64,000 nt of DNA. Source: Deltaproteobacteria bacterium. Its GTDB lineage: Bacteria; Desulfobacterota; Syntrophobacteria; Syntrophobacterales; Syntrophobacteraceae. The stretch is from assembly GCA_021780695.1 (NCBI GenBank), contig JAJXYD010000034.1, positions 1 through 64,000 of the forward strand. Direction: 5' to 3'. Of this stretch, positions 1 to 9,725 are shown one piece after another. The position numbers were made by a program, and so were the translations under genes. The notes under the pieces are model-generated. The model was not told where the DNA came from, made no database searches, and was given only the letters and a program-made list of their open reading frames with translations. Numbering within the stretch: the first letter of the stretch is position 1; every line of letters starts with the position of its first letter.

Positions 1-117
1 AAGTGGAGGATTCTCGGCGGAGCCAAGCTCTTGGCCGAGGTGGTTCGGGGAATCAAATTCGTCGACGGAATTCAGCAGGAAGATGCGCCGCCGCTCGGCG
101 CCGTACACAACATTTGA
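1..117 (+). CDS. C-terminal tail of an unknown protein, possibly a transposase (5' truncated by window)
   Basis: An open frame enters from the left edge and stops at TGA 115-117, giving 38 residues that begin KWRILGGAKLLAEVV and continue with GIKFVDGI. The pattern W-R-x-x-x-G-x-x-x-L-x-x-V-x-x-G-x-x-F-x-D-G resembles the extreme C-terminus of some IS transposases, but this is recollection of a pattern and too short to be certain. The frame is read in the same direction as rimO, which starts 74 bases later. Nothing else of the gene is in the window. Confidence 0.35.
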   Translation, partial: KWRILGGAKLLAEVVRGIKFVDGIQQEDAPPLGAVHNI

Positions 118-191
118 CAATAGCTCTAATTTTAAAGGTTTTCCGCCTTTGCTCTGTTAGAATACATCTCCTTTGAAACCTGTGTAACGAG

Positions 192-1532
192 ATGAAAGAC
201 ATTATGAAATACGCTTGCCTAATCAGTCTGGGATGCGCAAAAAACCTGGTCGATAGTGAAATCATGGTAAAACAGCTGGTCGACATGGGCTATCGGATGT
301 CGGCGCAGCCCTGGCAGGCCGAACTTATCCTGGTAAATACCTGCGGTTTTTTAGAAAGCGCGGTGCAGGAGGCCATAGAAACCATCGTTGAGACTGCGGC
401 GCACAAGGTTTCGGGAAAGTGTTCCCTGCTAATTGCAGCCGGTTGCATGGTGCAAAGGTATGGAAAAAAGCTTCTTGCCGAACTGCCCGAAGTCGACATT
501 TTTCTAGGGACCTCCCATTATCACGGGCTCGCGGCCGCGGTTGAATCAAGGCTTGGGGGAAATCAAAGGCGGCTTTGGATCTCAAGGCCGATGGGGGTCT
601 CCAATGCTGAGCTGAAGCGGGTGATTTCAACGGGAGCGAGTTCGGCTTATCTAAAAATTGCCGAAGGCTGCGACAATTGCTGTTCTTTCTGCATTATTCC
701 CAATCTTCGCGGACCACTAAGGAGTGAGAGTGAAGCCGGAATCCTGGCCCAGGCCAAAGACCTTGCAGCCATAGGAATAAGGGAATTAAATCTTATCGCC
801 CAGGACACCACGGCATTTGGGTTAGATCGAAACGAAGTGGAAGCCCTTCCCAACCTTTTGGAAAAACTCGAGGCACTGCCGGGGCCGATTGGTTGGATAA
901 GGCTTCTCTACTCTTATCCTGAGCGCATCTCGGAGCGGCTCCTGGATGTAATGGCGCATTCGGCCAAGATCGTGCCCTATCTTGATATACCCATTCAGCA
1001 CTGCGTTCCGGAAGTCCTTGAGGCAATGGGGCGACCCGCGCGTTCACCAGAACCCATCGTCGATAAAATCCGCTCCATCCTTCCCGATATTGCGCTTCGA
1101 ACTTCAATAATGGTGGGATTTCCCGGTGAGACCAAGGCTCATTTCAACTCGCTTCTGGCATTTATCGAGCGCCTCAGGTTCGATCACGTTGGGGTCTTTG
1201 CCTTTTCGCCCGAAACCGGGACAAGGGCCGCGCGTCTTGGGGGCCGGCCGGCGGCCAGGACTGCTGAAAGCAGGCGTTCGGCGCTGCTCGAGCTTCAAAG
1301 GGACATTTCCAGGCAAAAACTCGAAAAAATGGTGGGCCGCACCCTTTCGGTAATGATCGAGGGGCCGCACCCCGAAAGCGACATGCTTCTTGCGGGACGC
1401 TTGCCCACTCAGGCTCCGGAGGTCGACGGGTGCGTAATAATCACCGAGGGCGAGGCCAAGCCGGGAGAAATCAAACCCGTTCTCATCACGGCTTCGCATG
1501 ATTACGACCTGGAGGCAACGATATGCTCGTAG
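192..1532 (+). CDS. rimO: Ribosomal protein S12 methylthiotransferase RimO
   Basis: RimO is a cytoplasmic radical-SAM enzyme that adds a methylthio group to the conserved aspartate of ribosomal protein S12. The 446-residue product shows the three family regions. The N-terminal UPF0004 domain has cluster cysteines at C15 (LGCAKN), C51 (VNTCGF) and C85 (AAGCMV). The radical-SAM core has C160-x3-C164-x2-C167. A TRAM-like C-terminus follows from about residue 375. Length and the SLGCAKNLVDSE signature separate it from MiaB. Two starts are possible: ATG 192 and ATG 204. Homologues usually begin a few residues before the ISLGC motif, so ATG 204 is quite possible, and neither has a strong ribosome-binding site. 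It is followed by tRNA-Asn and looks monocistronic. Confidence 0.95.
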   Translation: MKDIMKYACLISLGCAKNLVDSEIMVKQLVDMGYRMSAQPWQAELILVNTCGFLESAVQEAIETIVETAAHKVSGKCSLLIAAGCMVQRYGKKLLAELPEVDIFLGTSHYHGLAAAVESRLGGNQRRLWISRPMGVSNAELKRVISTGASSAYLKIAEGCDNCCSFCIIPNLRGPLRSESEAGILAQAKDLAAIGIRELNLIAQDTTAFGLDRNEVEALPNLLEKLEALPGPIGWIRLLYSYPERISERLLDVMAHSAKIVPYLDIPIQHCVPEVLEAMGRPARSPEPIVDKIRSILPDIALRTSIMVGFPGETKAHFNSLLAFIERLRFDHVGVFAFSPETGTRAARLGGRPAARTAESRRSALLELQRDISRQKLEKMVGRTLSVMIEGPHPESDMLLAGRLPTQAPEVDGCVIITEGEAKPGEIKPVLITASHDYDLEATICS

Positions 1533-1630
1533 TTGCCGAGTGAAACTGCCAAGGCAGCTTGCCACGGTTGGAGGCCAACGCAAAAGCACTATTGCATGCG
1601 ATTGTCCCTGGAATTGGACTGCACGCGCTA

Positions 1631-1659
1631 TTGACAAAAGCGGCAGGCTTTGCTAAAAG
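1631..1659 (+). promoter_or_regulatory. Likely sigma70-type promoter of tRNA-Asn
   Basis: A perfect TTGACA (1631-1636) is followed after 17 bases by TAAAAG (1654-1659), 15 bases before the tRNA. The -10 is a partial match. The position fits a tRNA promoter. Confidence 0.5.
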
Positions 1660-1673
1660 ATCAATCTCTTCAT

Positions 1674-1745
1674 TCCCCGGTAGCTCAATGGCAGAGCGGG
1701 TGGCTGTTAACCACTAGGTTGGCGGTTCGAGTCCGTCCCGGGGAG
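1674..1745 (+). tRNA. tRNA-Asn (GTT)
   Basis: The cloverleaf can be drawn by eye. The acceptor stem TCCCCGG pairs with CCGGGGA and the discriminator is G. The anticodon arm is GGTGG-CTGTTAA-CCACT, which puts GTT in the anticodon, and the T-arm carries GGTTCGAGTCC. The 3' CCA is not encoded (GCTA follows), so it must be added after transcription, unlike the two tRNAs near 37.1 kb, which do encode CCA. Confidence 0.95.
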
Positions 1746-1757
1746 CTAAGAAAATAG

Positions 1758-1789
1758 AAGGGCCCAGGTCGAAAGACTCAGGCCCTTTT
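1758..1789. terminator. Bidirectional hairpin terminator between tRNA-Asn and prsK
   Basis: The outer stem AAGGGCC/GGCCCTT and an inner stem GGTC-GAAA-GACT with a GNRA-type loop are followed by TTTT on the plus strand. On the minus strand the hairpin is followed by a T-rich stretch. It lies between convergent genes and can serve both. Confidence 0.8.
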
Positions 1790-1838
1790 GCTTTATTCCC
1801 CTCCTATATGTAGAAAAATCCAGCCCAACTGCTGTTTT

Positions 1839-3935
1839 TTATCCTGCCAGGGGCAAAAAAACGGAAAAAGTGCTCCCCTCCCCTTTGGTGCTTTGGACTT
1901 CGATGCGTCCCCCGTGGGCTTCGACAATGGTTTTGCCCTGATAGAGCCCTATGCCCGATCCATTTTTCTTGGTGGTCCTGAAGGGATGAAAAAGCTCTTT
2001 ATTTATGAACTCCGAAGACATACCGCAGCCGTGATCGGTAACCGACAGGCGAAGCCAGCGCCCCTCGCACCGGGTTGTTACCTGGATTTGATTGCCGTTA
2101 TCGTTTGACTCGACAGCGTTCAGCACCAGGTTTAGCACGACCTTTTGGATTTGTTCGGGGTCAAGGATGGTCCGTGGCACGGGAGAAAGATCGACTATGA
2201 CCGGGTGGTCGAGTTCGAGGCCGGACAAGGCATCTTTTACCAATTCGTTTAGATCGCAGGGGGATTTTTCCAACTCGAATTTCTGGTCGAGGGCGGAAAG
2301 GCCGGCGCAGATTTTGCGGATTTTTTCGACTGTCTTTGACATCATCCGGAGGGCGTCGGCACGGAATTCGGGGTTTTGGTAATGGATGGGAAGGCTTGTA
2401 AGGGTAAGGGAAATGGTTGAGGCCACATTTTTTAGATCATGGGCCAAAAAAGAGGACATGGCCCGGAAGGCTTCCATTTCCATGTGACGTTCGCGGTTTT
2501 GGAAAAGCTTGTGATTTAGAATGAGTCCGGCGGCATGGTGGGCGATTATTGTGAGCAGATCGAGGTCCTGGGCGGAGTAAGGTTCCTTTTTGATTTTGCT
2601 GCCCAGGGTAATGAGTCCCAGGAACTCTCCCTTGGCCATGAGAGGGGCACAGCAATAAATGACATCGTAGGACGAGTTGGCTTCCTTTTCTCTTCGAGCG
2701 GGGGAATCGAGCATTATGGGCGCTCTTTTGTTGCGTGAGGAAAGGGCGAGAAATCCGATCTCGTTTTGCAGATCGGGATTTGGTTCTCTATTGGCGGAGA
2801 GGTGGGTAGAGCCGGACAATACGGGAGTTCCACGTATCTCGTCATTTACCCAGACGCTTACGCAAGCAACTCCGAAGGTTTCGCTGATGGTCTTTGCCAT
2901 GGTGTTGGACAGGTCGGAAAGATCGATCATCGAGGTCAACTTCTCGGCAAAGGATGCCCAGACTTTCCGGTAATCGTAGGGAGGTCTTTGGAAATGGCGG
3001 CTTATGAAGTTTCTGATCTTGAACCGCAGGGTGTCGGACAATAACAAAACGGTTGTACCAAGGAGGATGAAAAGGATAGCGAAGACGTCATCGAAGACTA
3101 TCGTGGCGACCCCGAAATAGCGGGCAATCTTGGTTGCAATGCCCACGATAAGCAGGTAGGCGCCGACAAGGGAAATGACTATCGAATTATAGAGAAGATC
3201 CTGGGAGACATAGACATTGACATTTTCAAGCCTGGTCCTGAGAAAACCAACAAGGACCATGAGATCTCCAAGGAGCAGCGTAGCCGAATCAACGAGAAAA
3301 AGGTAGCTAAAGTCTCCCACGAAAAGAAGTCTTTGCGCCGTGGAGTAAATCTTTGCGGCAAAAATGAAGCCGATGCCCAGCAGTATGTATTTTATTCGCC
3401 ACCGGGTAGCTCCCGATGATGCTCTGAGGGTTCTTTCGAGCTTTGTTAGAATCAGTATTATGACGATCAGAATTGAGAGTTCATAGAGGTAGCCGGGCCA
3501 TTTGAAGGAAACAGTCCATCCGGTATTCAAAGAGGGGGCGATGAAAAGAGAGCGGGAAAAAATCGAGATGAGGGCGACCGGAAAGGCGGTTGAAGCGATC
3601 AGTGCCCATTTCCATCTGATAAGGTTTTGCCTGCAATGCTCCCTGGAATAGCAGATGCTGAAGGCGAGCCAGGCGGGGGGAATGAAGGCGCCCGCCAGCA
3701 TGTTCCAAAACTGCCAACGTAAAAAGGCGTCGGGATCATCGGTGAAGAAGGCGCGGATAGCAAAAAACTGCTTGACTGAAAGCAGGAGCATGCCCAGGGC
3801 GAAGAGCCTGTAAGGCGAAAGGCCTTTTGATTTAAAAAGGGCGAAGAGGCCAAGGCCAAGGCTCAGGAGGCCGGCGGTTGCGGGCAATAGGGTTTTATAG
3901 TCAACAAGCATAGGCAAGAAATAGAGACCTCGCAT
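1839..3935 (-). CDS. prsK: XrtA/PEP-CTERM-type membrane histidine kinase PrsK
   Basis: This is a 698-residue sensor kinase. The N-terminal 300 residues hold about eight or nine hydrophobic segments with no extracellular domain. A GAF-like region spans about 325-475, followed by the H-box with H499 in LAHDLKN, and a HATPase domain from about 585 to the end (N-box NLVLNAVES, DHGCGMS). The membrane-GAF-HDLKN order and length match PrsK, the kinase linked to exosortase A loci, which normally pairs with the response regulator PrsR. No prsR is visible here: the gene ends near the tRNA-Asn terminator, and the polysaccharide locus starts only after a 0.6-kb gap. A second ATG lies eight codons in (3911), and neither start has a clear ribosome-binding site. 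It probably senses envelope state and controls exopolysaccharide genes. That role is inferred from the family. Confidence 0.85.
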   Translation of the reverse strand: MRGLYFLPMLVDYKTLLPATAGLLSLGLGLFALFKSKGLSPYRLFALGMLLLSVKQFFAIRAFFTDDPDAFLRWQFWNMLAGAFIPPAWLAFSICYSREHCRQNLIRWKWALIASTAFPVALISIFSRSLFIAPSLNTGWTVSFKWPGYLYELSILIVIILILTKLERTLRASSGATRWRIKYILLGIGFIFAAKIYSTAQRLLFVGDFSYLFLVDSATLLLGDLMVLVGFLRTRLENVNVYVSQDLLYNSIVISLVGAYLLIVGIATKIARYFGVATIVFDDVFAILFILLGTTVLLLSDTLRFKIRNFISRHFQRPPYDYRKVWASFAEKLTSMIDLSDLSNTMAKTISETFGVACVSVWVNDEIRGTPVLSGSTHLSANREPNPDLQNEIGFLALSSRNKRAPIMLDSPARREKEANSSYDVIYCCAPLMAKGEFLGLITLGSKIKKEPYSAQDLDLLTIIAHHAAGLILNHKLFQNRERHMEMEAFRAMSSFLAHDLKNVASTISLTLTSLPIHYQNPEFRADALRMMSKTVEKIRKICAGLSALDQKFELEKSPCDLNELVKDALSGLELDHPVIVDLSPVPRTILDPEQIQKVVLNLVLNAVESNDNGNQIQVTTRCEGRWLRLSVTDHGCGMSSEFINKELFHPFRTTKKNGSGIGLYQGKTIVEAHGGRIEVQSTKGEGSTFSVFLPLAG

Positions 3936-4519
3936 CAGGAATTTTTCAATTACGGCATAGAAGGGCTGATAATCGGCAATACTGCGAGCCCTCCGTGTCT
4001 AAGCGATGAGCTCGGTTGATATATCTTTCTTCGGCCGCCCCACGCTGTATTTGGCTGCTAAAACAGGGATTTTCTATTTTTGTTTTTTGTATCATACTGA
4101 TTTGTAAGGATATTATTGTTTTTTGGGTCTTAAATATCAGCCAATAACAGCGTAAAAAATCCACGATAACAGCGGTTGAGGCGGCTTCATTTTTTCAAAG
4201 AATGATCCCGGCGAGCCAGGGGATCAGGGGGACAAGGCGATTAGAGCCACCGGACTTATATCATGGATGTATCAGGCAGTGCAAAGCGGTAACCGGAAGG
4301 GGCAATAGAAAAGGCAATAGATGAGGAAATAGAAGCGGCAGCCAGATGAGGGAGATGTTGGGGAGTGGCGGAAAGAGTAAATGCAGAGTAAGGAAAGAGT
4401 AAAGAGCAGGCCACCGAGGCACGAGAGGGGATTTTATTTTTGAGCAGCCGTGAGATGGATGCCCTCTTTGCTTTAATGAGGGCCAAAGGGGCGAGGCAAA
4501 GGCTCATGAGCGCTTAAGA
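3936..4519. other. Gap without a convincing gene
   Basis: Short open frames on both strands show no recognisable domain, start site or codon pattern. The plus strand between about 4290 and 4410 is purine-rich with repeated AATAG/GAGGA words. The gap separates prsK from the polysaccharide locus and ends at an acyltransferase remnant, so it may be debris of lost genes. Confidence 0.5.
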
Positions 4520-4700
4520 TTACTCGATACCAGACTTTTTGGTTACGGTAACTCTATACCGGATAATCCGGGCCGGGTTGCCTGCGACAACCGCGAAGTC
4601 GGGGATGGGCTTCACGACGACAGAGCCGACTCCGATGACGGTGCTGTACTCCAGTTGGCAACTAAGCATCAAATGCGCCCAAAACGGCAGGAAAAAGGCA
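4520..4700 (-). pseudogene. Remnant of a hexapeptide-repeat acyltransferase (C-terminus only)
   Basis: Reading the minus strand to the TAA at 4520-4522 gives STVIGVGSVVVKPIPDFAVV followed by AGNPARIIRYRV. This is the classical end of left-handed beta-helix O- or N-acyltransferases (turn, I-P-x-x-x-V, then GNPA-x-x-I-R). There is no start codon, and the preceding 20 or so residues (FFLPFWAHLMLSC) do not keep the hexapeptide period. The open frame overlaps the end of the next glycosyltransferase. Only about 40 residues of a roughly 200-residue enzyme survive. It is a gene-loss scar at the edge of the polysaccharide locus. Confidence 0.6.
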
Positions 4701-4724
4701 ATGGCGTCGTAGTCGCCTCGGTTT

Positions 4725-5590
4725 TTATCTTGAGTGGATACGCATATATTTCTTATAAATGGAGAATACCAGGTTCCAAAATGGGTCCATTCGGTTTGAA
4801 GTGATGACTGGATAGGTCTGTAGAGAATAATGATTTTTGAAAATATTTTTATGTTCGCTATTTAAGGCAGAGTAGATAAGTCCTAAAGCCTCATTGTTAC
4901 GCTCGTATCTGTGAGCGTACTTGGATCTTAATGGCGAAATGGCAAGAGTATAGGGTATTGGTCCAGTTACTCTTAGCACACCCATTTTTCCTACTCCGTG
5001 TAGCCATGGTCTGTAAAGATCGATATTTGTCAAAACGGTGTCAATCACCGCTCTCAGAAATGGAGATCCAGGAGCAGATATAATATGCCATTGCTGCAAT
5101 TCTCCACCATCAATTGCTGAAACCTCTTTATGCAGTCCAAAACCTTCGTGCTTTCCGCCCTTTTGATTATCCCAGTTGCATAGAATATAGCTATCATATG
5201 GCTGTAATATATCATCTAAAGGTTTTGCTAAGGATGATTTTATATCAAGATAAACACCACCATATTTGTATAAGAGCAAATAACGAAAAAATCAGCTTTG
5301 GCGGCACCATATATAGGGTTAATACGATAATAATAATCCAACATTTTATCACCGTAATTGTTGGCGATACATTTTATACGATCTTTGTCATCGTAAAATC
5401 TGTACTCCCATTTTGGATTGTTTAGTCTTAAATTATTAATGATATCGCTAATCTCTACAGGTAGAATTCTGGTATTATAGGTTTGATGTATTATTTTTGG
5501 GATGTGGTCGGCGGTAGGAAACTGTGGAAAATCATGTTGCTTGGCTACGATTTTTCTACGAAGTTCATAGGCTAAATTTCGATAATTCAA
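4725..5590 (-). pseudogene. Frameshifted DXD-sugar-binding glycosyltransferase (OCH1-like)
   Basis: Two overlapping frames together encode one protein of the Gly_transf_sug family (capsular or mannosyl transferases with a DXD motif). The first part starts at TTG 5590 behind a near-perfect ribosome-binding site (AAGGAGG, 5 bases away) and carries IPKIIHQTYN and GAAKADFF. The second part carries LLYKYGGVYLDIKSSL, the metal-binding YLDxK region. The join falls at a run of six A on the plus strand (5286-5291). A seventh base would restore ADFFRYLLLYKYGG. Either the gene is broken or the homopolymer was misread in sequencing. Base composition is more AT-rich than the surroundings, suggesting transfer. 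It would add a sugar to the surface polysaccharide if intact. Confidence 0.8.
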
Positions 5591-5731
5591 TGGGACCTCC
5601 TTAGAGTATAGCTGAATAAAGGAGCTTCGTTAGAATGCCGACGAGAAATATCCTATCTTTCCGGATAGCGCTTTTGGATTTTTTACGTTTCCGGCTTCTG
5701 TAAATTTCAATTGCAGTTGTGAGAGAAGATT

Positions 5732-6884
5732 TTATCCACACACATGTGGAAGCCTTTGGGCAAGCCTGCCAACGACTTTGTCCCAGGTAAATTTTTCTTT
5801 CACCATCAGGCGGCCTGCCTGACCGTATCGTTTCATGCGTTGGCTATCGGAGAAAAGAGCTATAATTTTTTCAGCGAGCATTTCAGAATTGGACGGTTCG
5901 GTCAGTTCCCCATTTACGCCGGGAGTTACAAGTTCAGGGAGCGCCCAGCGGTTGGAGACTATGCAGGGAATAGAGTGAGCCATCGCTTCCAGGGGCGCTA
6001 TGCCGAACGGCTCATAGAGGGAGGGCATGACAAGGAGGGTAGACCGCGCAAACAGGGCGTTCAGGCGCTGCAGGTCGTCTTGATTGTTTTTACTTAGAAA
6101 ACCGTGAAATTTTATATTCGGGGCTGACTTTATGCTTGAGTCAAGTTCTTTGGGACCTACAATATGGAGGACGGCTTCCGGGTATTTCCGCCGCGTTTTT
6201 TTAAATGCTTCTACAACATCCGGGCCTCCTTTACGCAAAAATTCGACTCCGATGAACAGTATTTCTTTTATGTCATAGTCTTTGTGTGGATCGACCTCAG
6301 GAAGTGAAGGCAGGTTTATCCCTGCTCCGATCGATGTGATTTTTTGGGGTGCAATTCCGAAGTCATTGACGAATGAGCTCTTAAGATACTCGCTCATGGC
6401 AAAGATGTGGTCTAGACCTTCGTAGACGGACTTTTCGTAATCGAGGAGCGCCCTTATTTTTCGGGCCGCCACTCTCTTGGGAAAATAGGGACTCTCGGTA
6501 GACAGGGCCGCGTTACCATCATGATACGATACGCACTTTGTCCGCCCCTTCAAAAGTTTGGGTAGATTAAAGAATGCGCCTATCTGAAGCAGAGTATGAT
6601 TCGTAATCATCGGATAAAAGATGCCTGCCAATACGAGTGGAGAGGCGTTTTCTATAGCCCACGTCCATATAAAATTTTCTTCTCCACACGGTTAGTGGCC
6701 ACGAAAAATTTTTGGCGATGTAAATTCTTCTGATCGAATCGGGTAAATCAGCCCCGAAGGCACGGAAAAGATAGCCCTGTCGCTGGCATTCATTGAAAAA
6801 AAAAGCGCTCAATCCTGACCAGGAGCGGTAATGGAAGGGGTAGCGGCCTAGCGGACCACCGATTACTCCGACGATCTTGGGCAT
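5732..6884 (-). pseudogene. Frameshifted GT4-type glycosyltransferase
   Basis: The start is ATG 6884, with GGAG nine bases upstream, and the product begins MPKIVGVIGG. The first frame runs to FSWPLTVWR. The correct continuation, EENFIWTWAIENASPLVLAG, lies in another frame, so the shift is between 6672 and 6692. After it comes a normal GT-B C-terminal half with IGVEFLRKGG and the E-x7-E region EPFGIAPLEAMAHSIP, which binds the nucleotide sugar, and a normal end. The whole protein would be about 380 residues, typical for the family. A downstream internal start could still yield a 299-residue C-terminal piece, but it would lack the acceptor domain. The acceptor and the sugar are unknown. Confidence 0.75.
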
Positions 6885-7086
6885 AATGAAGCTCCTACAG
6901 GATTTTGGGTGTGCTTTTTCAGCTTCTTGGTTCCTGAATTTCTTTGACGAAAGGCTGAGCTGATTGGGGCAAAATTGGGGCTGACGCGAACAGGCGGGCT
7001 TTTTAAGGCGTACTGCCCGCACAAATAGATGTGTCCGGAGGCTTGCCGATATTACTGGCTAGTTGTTCATCAGCCCCAGGGGCAAA

Positions 7087-8016
7087 TTAATGGTCGGAGG
7101 CGTCAAGGTTCTTCATTTTCAATATTCCGAGCGCTCTTAGCGCGGCAACGGCCAATGTTTTCACCCTCCTTGAAAAGGTTAGGCGGTCGTTATACGTCAA
7201 AGGGTAAAGCGCAAGGGACTTCATTAGGTATATCAGGGCCTTGCCCGGTCGCCCGGCACCGTCTCTCATCGTGATCCCGGCGACCATGTTGTGATGGGCG
7301 TAGGCCATTCTGGAATAATGCCGATATTGCGGGTTGTTATGAAAAAATTTTTTCAAGACGCTTTCGTCGCCTTTTATCATTGCTTCAGTTCTGTTGCTCA
7401 GCTGGCCGGGGTGACTTCTGATAAAGCACAATTGGGCGTTCACTCTGCCTCCCGGGAAACGGGCCGCAAGCCGCAGCCACATGTCCTTGTCGTCGGCGGC
7501 CGTGGCCGTTATGGGATTTTCATCAAACAGCCCGACATCTTCGAAGCAACTTCTCATGACGACTGTGTTTGATGGCGAGATTGGAGTCGAGGACAATATA
7601 TCTTTAACGGTGACGGGCTGTGTTTTGGGGTGAGTGTCTTCCTTTTCGAACGATTTCTTATATGTATTTTGAGAACCTATGAATCGCCATTGAGGATTTA
7701 GACTGAGGGCCTCGATTTGGATTTCCAGTTTCCGCGGATGCCAAACGTCGTCGGAATCCAGAAATGCTATCCAGTCGCCTGAAGCCGCCCTGATCCCGGT
7801 ATTTCTGGCAGCCGCAAGGCGTTTGTTTTCCTGGCTAATGAGTTTTACCGTGTTTCCATAAGATCGAATAATTTCTACGGAGCAGTCCGTGGAACCGTCG
7901 TCGACGCAAATGCACTCCCAGTTCTGATAGGTTTGCGCAAGAACGGAGTCGAGGCATTCGCGTATAAAGTGGCCATAATTGTAATTTGCGATTACGACCG
8001 ATACGAGTGGCCGCAT
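7087..8016 (-). CDS. Family 2 glycosyltransferase
   Basis: The 309-residue protein has the GT-A fold signatures of family 2: VSVVIANYNYG at the N-terminus, CVDDGSTD at about residue 40, and FLDSDDVWHP around residue 88 (the DxD-like metal site). It would transfer a sugar from a nucleotide donor to the growing lipid-linked repeat unit on the cytoplasmic face. A strong ribosome-binding site, AAGGAGGG, precedes ATG 8016. There are no membrane segments. The C-terminal third is variable as usual. It lies in the minus-strand polysaccharide locus, downstream of the flippase gene. Confidence 0.85.
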   Translation of the reverse strand: MRPLVSVVIANYNYGHFIRECLDSVLAQTYQNWECICVDDGSTDCSVEIIRSYGNTVKLISQENKRLAAARNTGIRAASGDWIAFLDSDDVWHPRKLEIQIEALSLNPQWRFIGSQNTYKKSFEKEDTHPKTQPVTVKDILSSTPISPSNTVVMRSCFEDVGLFDENPITATAADDKDMWLRLAARFPGGRVNAQLCFIRSHPGQLSNRTEAMIKGDESVLKKFFHNNPQYRHYSRMAYAHHNMVAGITMRDGAGRPGKALIYLMKSLALYPLTYNDRLTFSRRVKTLAVAALRALGILKMKNLDASDH

Positions 8017-8249
8017 ATACCCTCCTTATAGCGCGAGATCAGACTGTGGTATGCCCGATTTTTGGACGGAGCGGCCGGTAGGCTGTCGTCTCGGGTCTAC
8101 GTGAACTGTTTTGAAGTCCGGATTTTTAACATGGGTCTGCGGGAAGGCCATAATGATTTTGGGGAGGGAATTAATTCCTCCGCAGTCTCGTCGGGACCTT
8201 TTCGATAAAGATCGTTGAATATCGGCTCCGCCCTATGTCTGAAGGTTTT

Positions 8250-9725
8250 TCAAAGGGAAGTCCGGGGCGCCCTCGCTTTGAATAATTCCATGATCTCCAA
8301 GCCCTCTTTGAGTATTTTCCATCGAGTAAGAAGACCATAAGTGATCAGAAATGCGCTGCATCCCAGGCAGAGTTTAATAGCAATGGAGAGCCAGGAAACG
8401 CTGATAATGCGTCCCAGCCCAAATCCGAGAACTTCCACCACGCCACCCGATAAAACCGCGGGCAGGATGGCTCTAAAAACCTCGGAAAAAGATAGAGCTA
8501 TCTCCCGACGCAAGACAGGGAAATAGACAAGGGATTGAAGGGCGGAAGAGGTCGCTACCACGACAGCGGCTCCCGCTATCCCAAAATATTTAATGGCTGG
8601 ATAGAGAGCCGTGAGCTGGATGCCGGCCGCAAGGGCGTTGGATTTGAATATGAGGTCGGGTTTCCCGATGGCTATAACCACGCGTTCAAGCGGTTCCGTA
8701 AGTGCCCTGACGGCTCCATAGACACACAATACGTCCAAGGAGTACAGAGCGGGGAGCCACTTGTTGGAGCCGCCGCCAAGCACCACGACGAGCAATTCCC
8801 TGGATAGCGCGATGATAAGCGAATTGGCCAGTAGGACTGCGAAGCTCACATACTCCAGGGCTTTCAGATAACCGCGCTTCATTCTCTCTATTTCGTTCTG
8901 AATTCTGGAAAAGGTCGAAAAGAGGACATCGTTAATCGAGTCACCGATAAAGCCGGTTGCCTTGGTGCTCCAATTGAATGCGACCGCGTAAAATCCCAGG
9001 GTTGCCGCACCCCTTACGGCGCCTATTAAAAAGTTATCCGCGTTAAAAAGGGCGAAACCCATTAAACCGGCAAAGAACAGGTGGCTTCCGAATGCAAGGT
9101 GCTCCCTGGCGCACTTAAGGTCCCACTTTATCTTAAACGGGACCGGACGCACAACCCAGGCTATCGCCACAGCGGACAGTGTCGCCGCCAAATTGGCAAA
9201 AACTATACTCCAATATCTGAAGCCTAGATACACAGAGGCTATGGCGACTGTGGATGCTATCACCTGGGAGCCGACCTGTGGAATCGACAACCGTTTAAAT
9301 TGCAGTTCGCGTTTAAGAGTAACGGTCGGCAGGAATCCGAGGCAGTTTATGAAAATGGTGGCTGAGAGGACTACAATTACAGTTTTGACGGCCGGGTTGT
9401 CCAGGGCAAAACTGCCCAGCATCCCCCACAGGAAGGATACGGCAAGAATGAGCAATCCCAGGAGCAGTTTCAACATAAACGCTGTAAAGAGTTCGCTTTC
9501 CTCTATACGATCCTTTCGAATAATGCTCGAGGTTATGCCGAGATCGCTGAAATGGCTTAGAAAGCTTATGAAGATCATCCCAAAGCCGACTATGCCGTAA
9601 TCCTGGGCGCTCAGGTGCCGAGCGAGGATAATGCCGGAGGTCGAGCCGATCGAAAATGTCAGAATCTTCGTTACAGTGTTAAAGCTCAGGTTTGAAACGG
9701 TTTTTGATCTTAGGGAATCGTTCAT
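8250..9725 (-). CDS. Polysaccharide flippase of the MOP superfamily (Wzx/MviN-like)
   Basis: This integral membrane protein has about 12-14 hydrophobic segments. Its N-terminus is typical of repeat-unit flippases (TVSNLSFNTVTKILTF, then ARHLSAQDYGIVGFG). It would move the lipid-linked oligosaccharide to the periplasmic face. ATG 9725 was chosen because homologues start just before this motif. An upstream in-frame TTG at 9818 would add a charged, proline-rich leader of 31 residues and has no better ribosome-binding site. The gene sits upstream of the GT2 gene in the same direction, with a 233-base gap between them. Whether the gap holds a promoter is not clear. Confidence 0.85.
   Translation of the reverse strand: MNDSLRSKTVSNLSFNTVTKILTFSIGSTSGIILARHLSAQDYGIVGFGMIFISFLSHFSDLGITSSIIRKDRIEESELFTAFMLKLLLGLLILAVSFLWGMLGSFALDNPAVKTVIVVLSATIFINCLGFLPTVTLKRELQFKRLSIPQVGSQVIASTVAIASVYLGFRYWSIVFANLAATLSAVAIAWVVRPVPFKIKWDLKCAREHLAFGSHLFFAGLMGFALFNADNFLIGAVRGAATLGFYAVAFNWSTKATGFIGDSINDVLFSTFSRIQNEIERMKRGYLKALEYVSFAVLLANSLIIALSRELLVVVLGGGSNKWLPALYSLDVLCVYGAVRALTEPLERVVIAIGKPDLIFKSNALAAGIQLTALYPAIKYFGIAGAAVVVATSSALQSLVYFPVLRREIALSFSEVFRAILPAVLSGGVVEVLGFGLGRIISVSWLSIAIKLCLGCSAFLITYGLLTRWKILKEGLEIMELFKARAPRTSL

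Noticed and set aside
114..119. TTGACA before rimO
   Set aside because: No -10 at a suitable distance, and it overlaps the stop codon of the preceding gene.
8100..8249. In-frame continuation after the flippase stop
   Set aside because: About 55 codons without a recognisable motif; length is not unusual for this composition.
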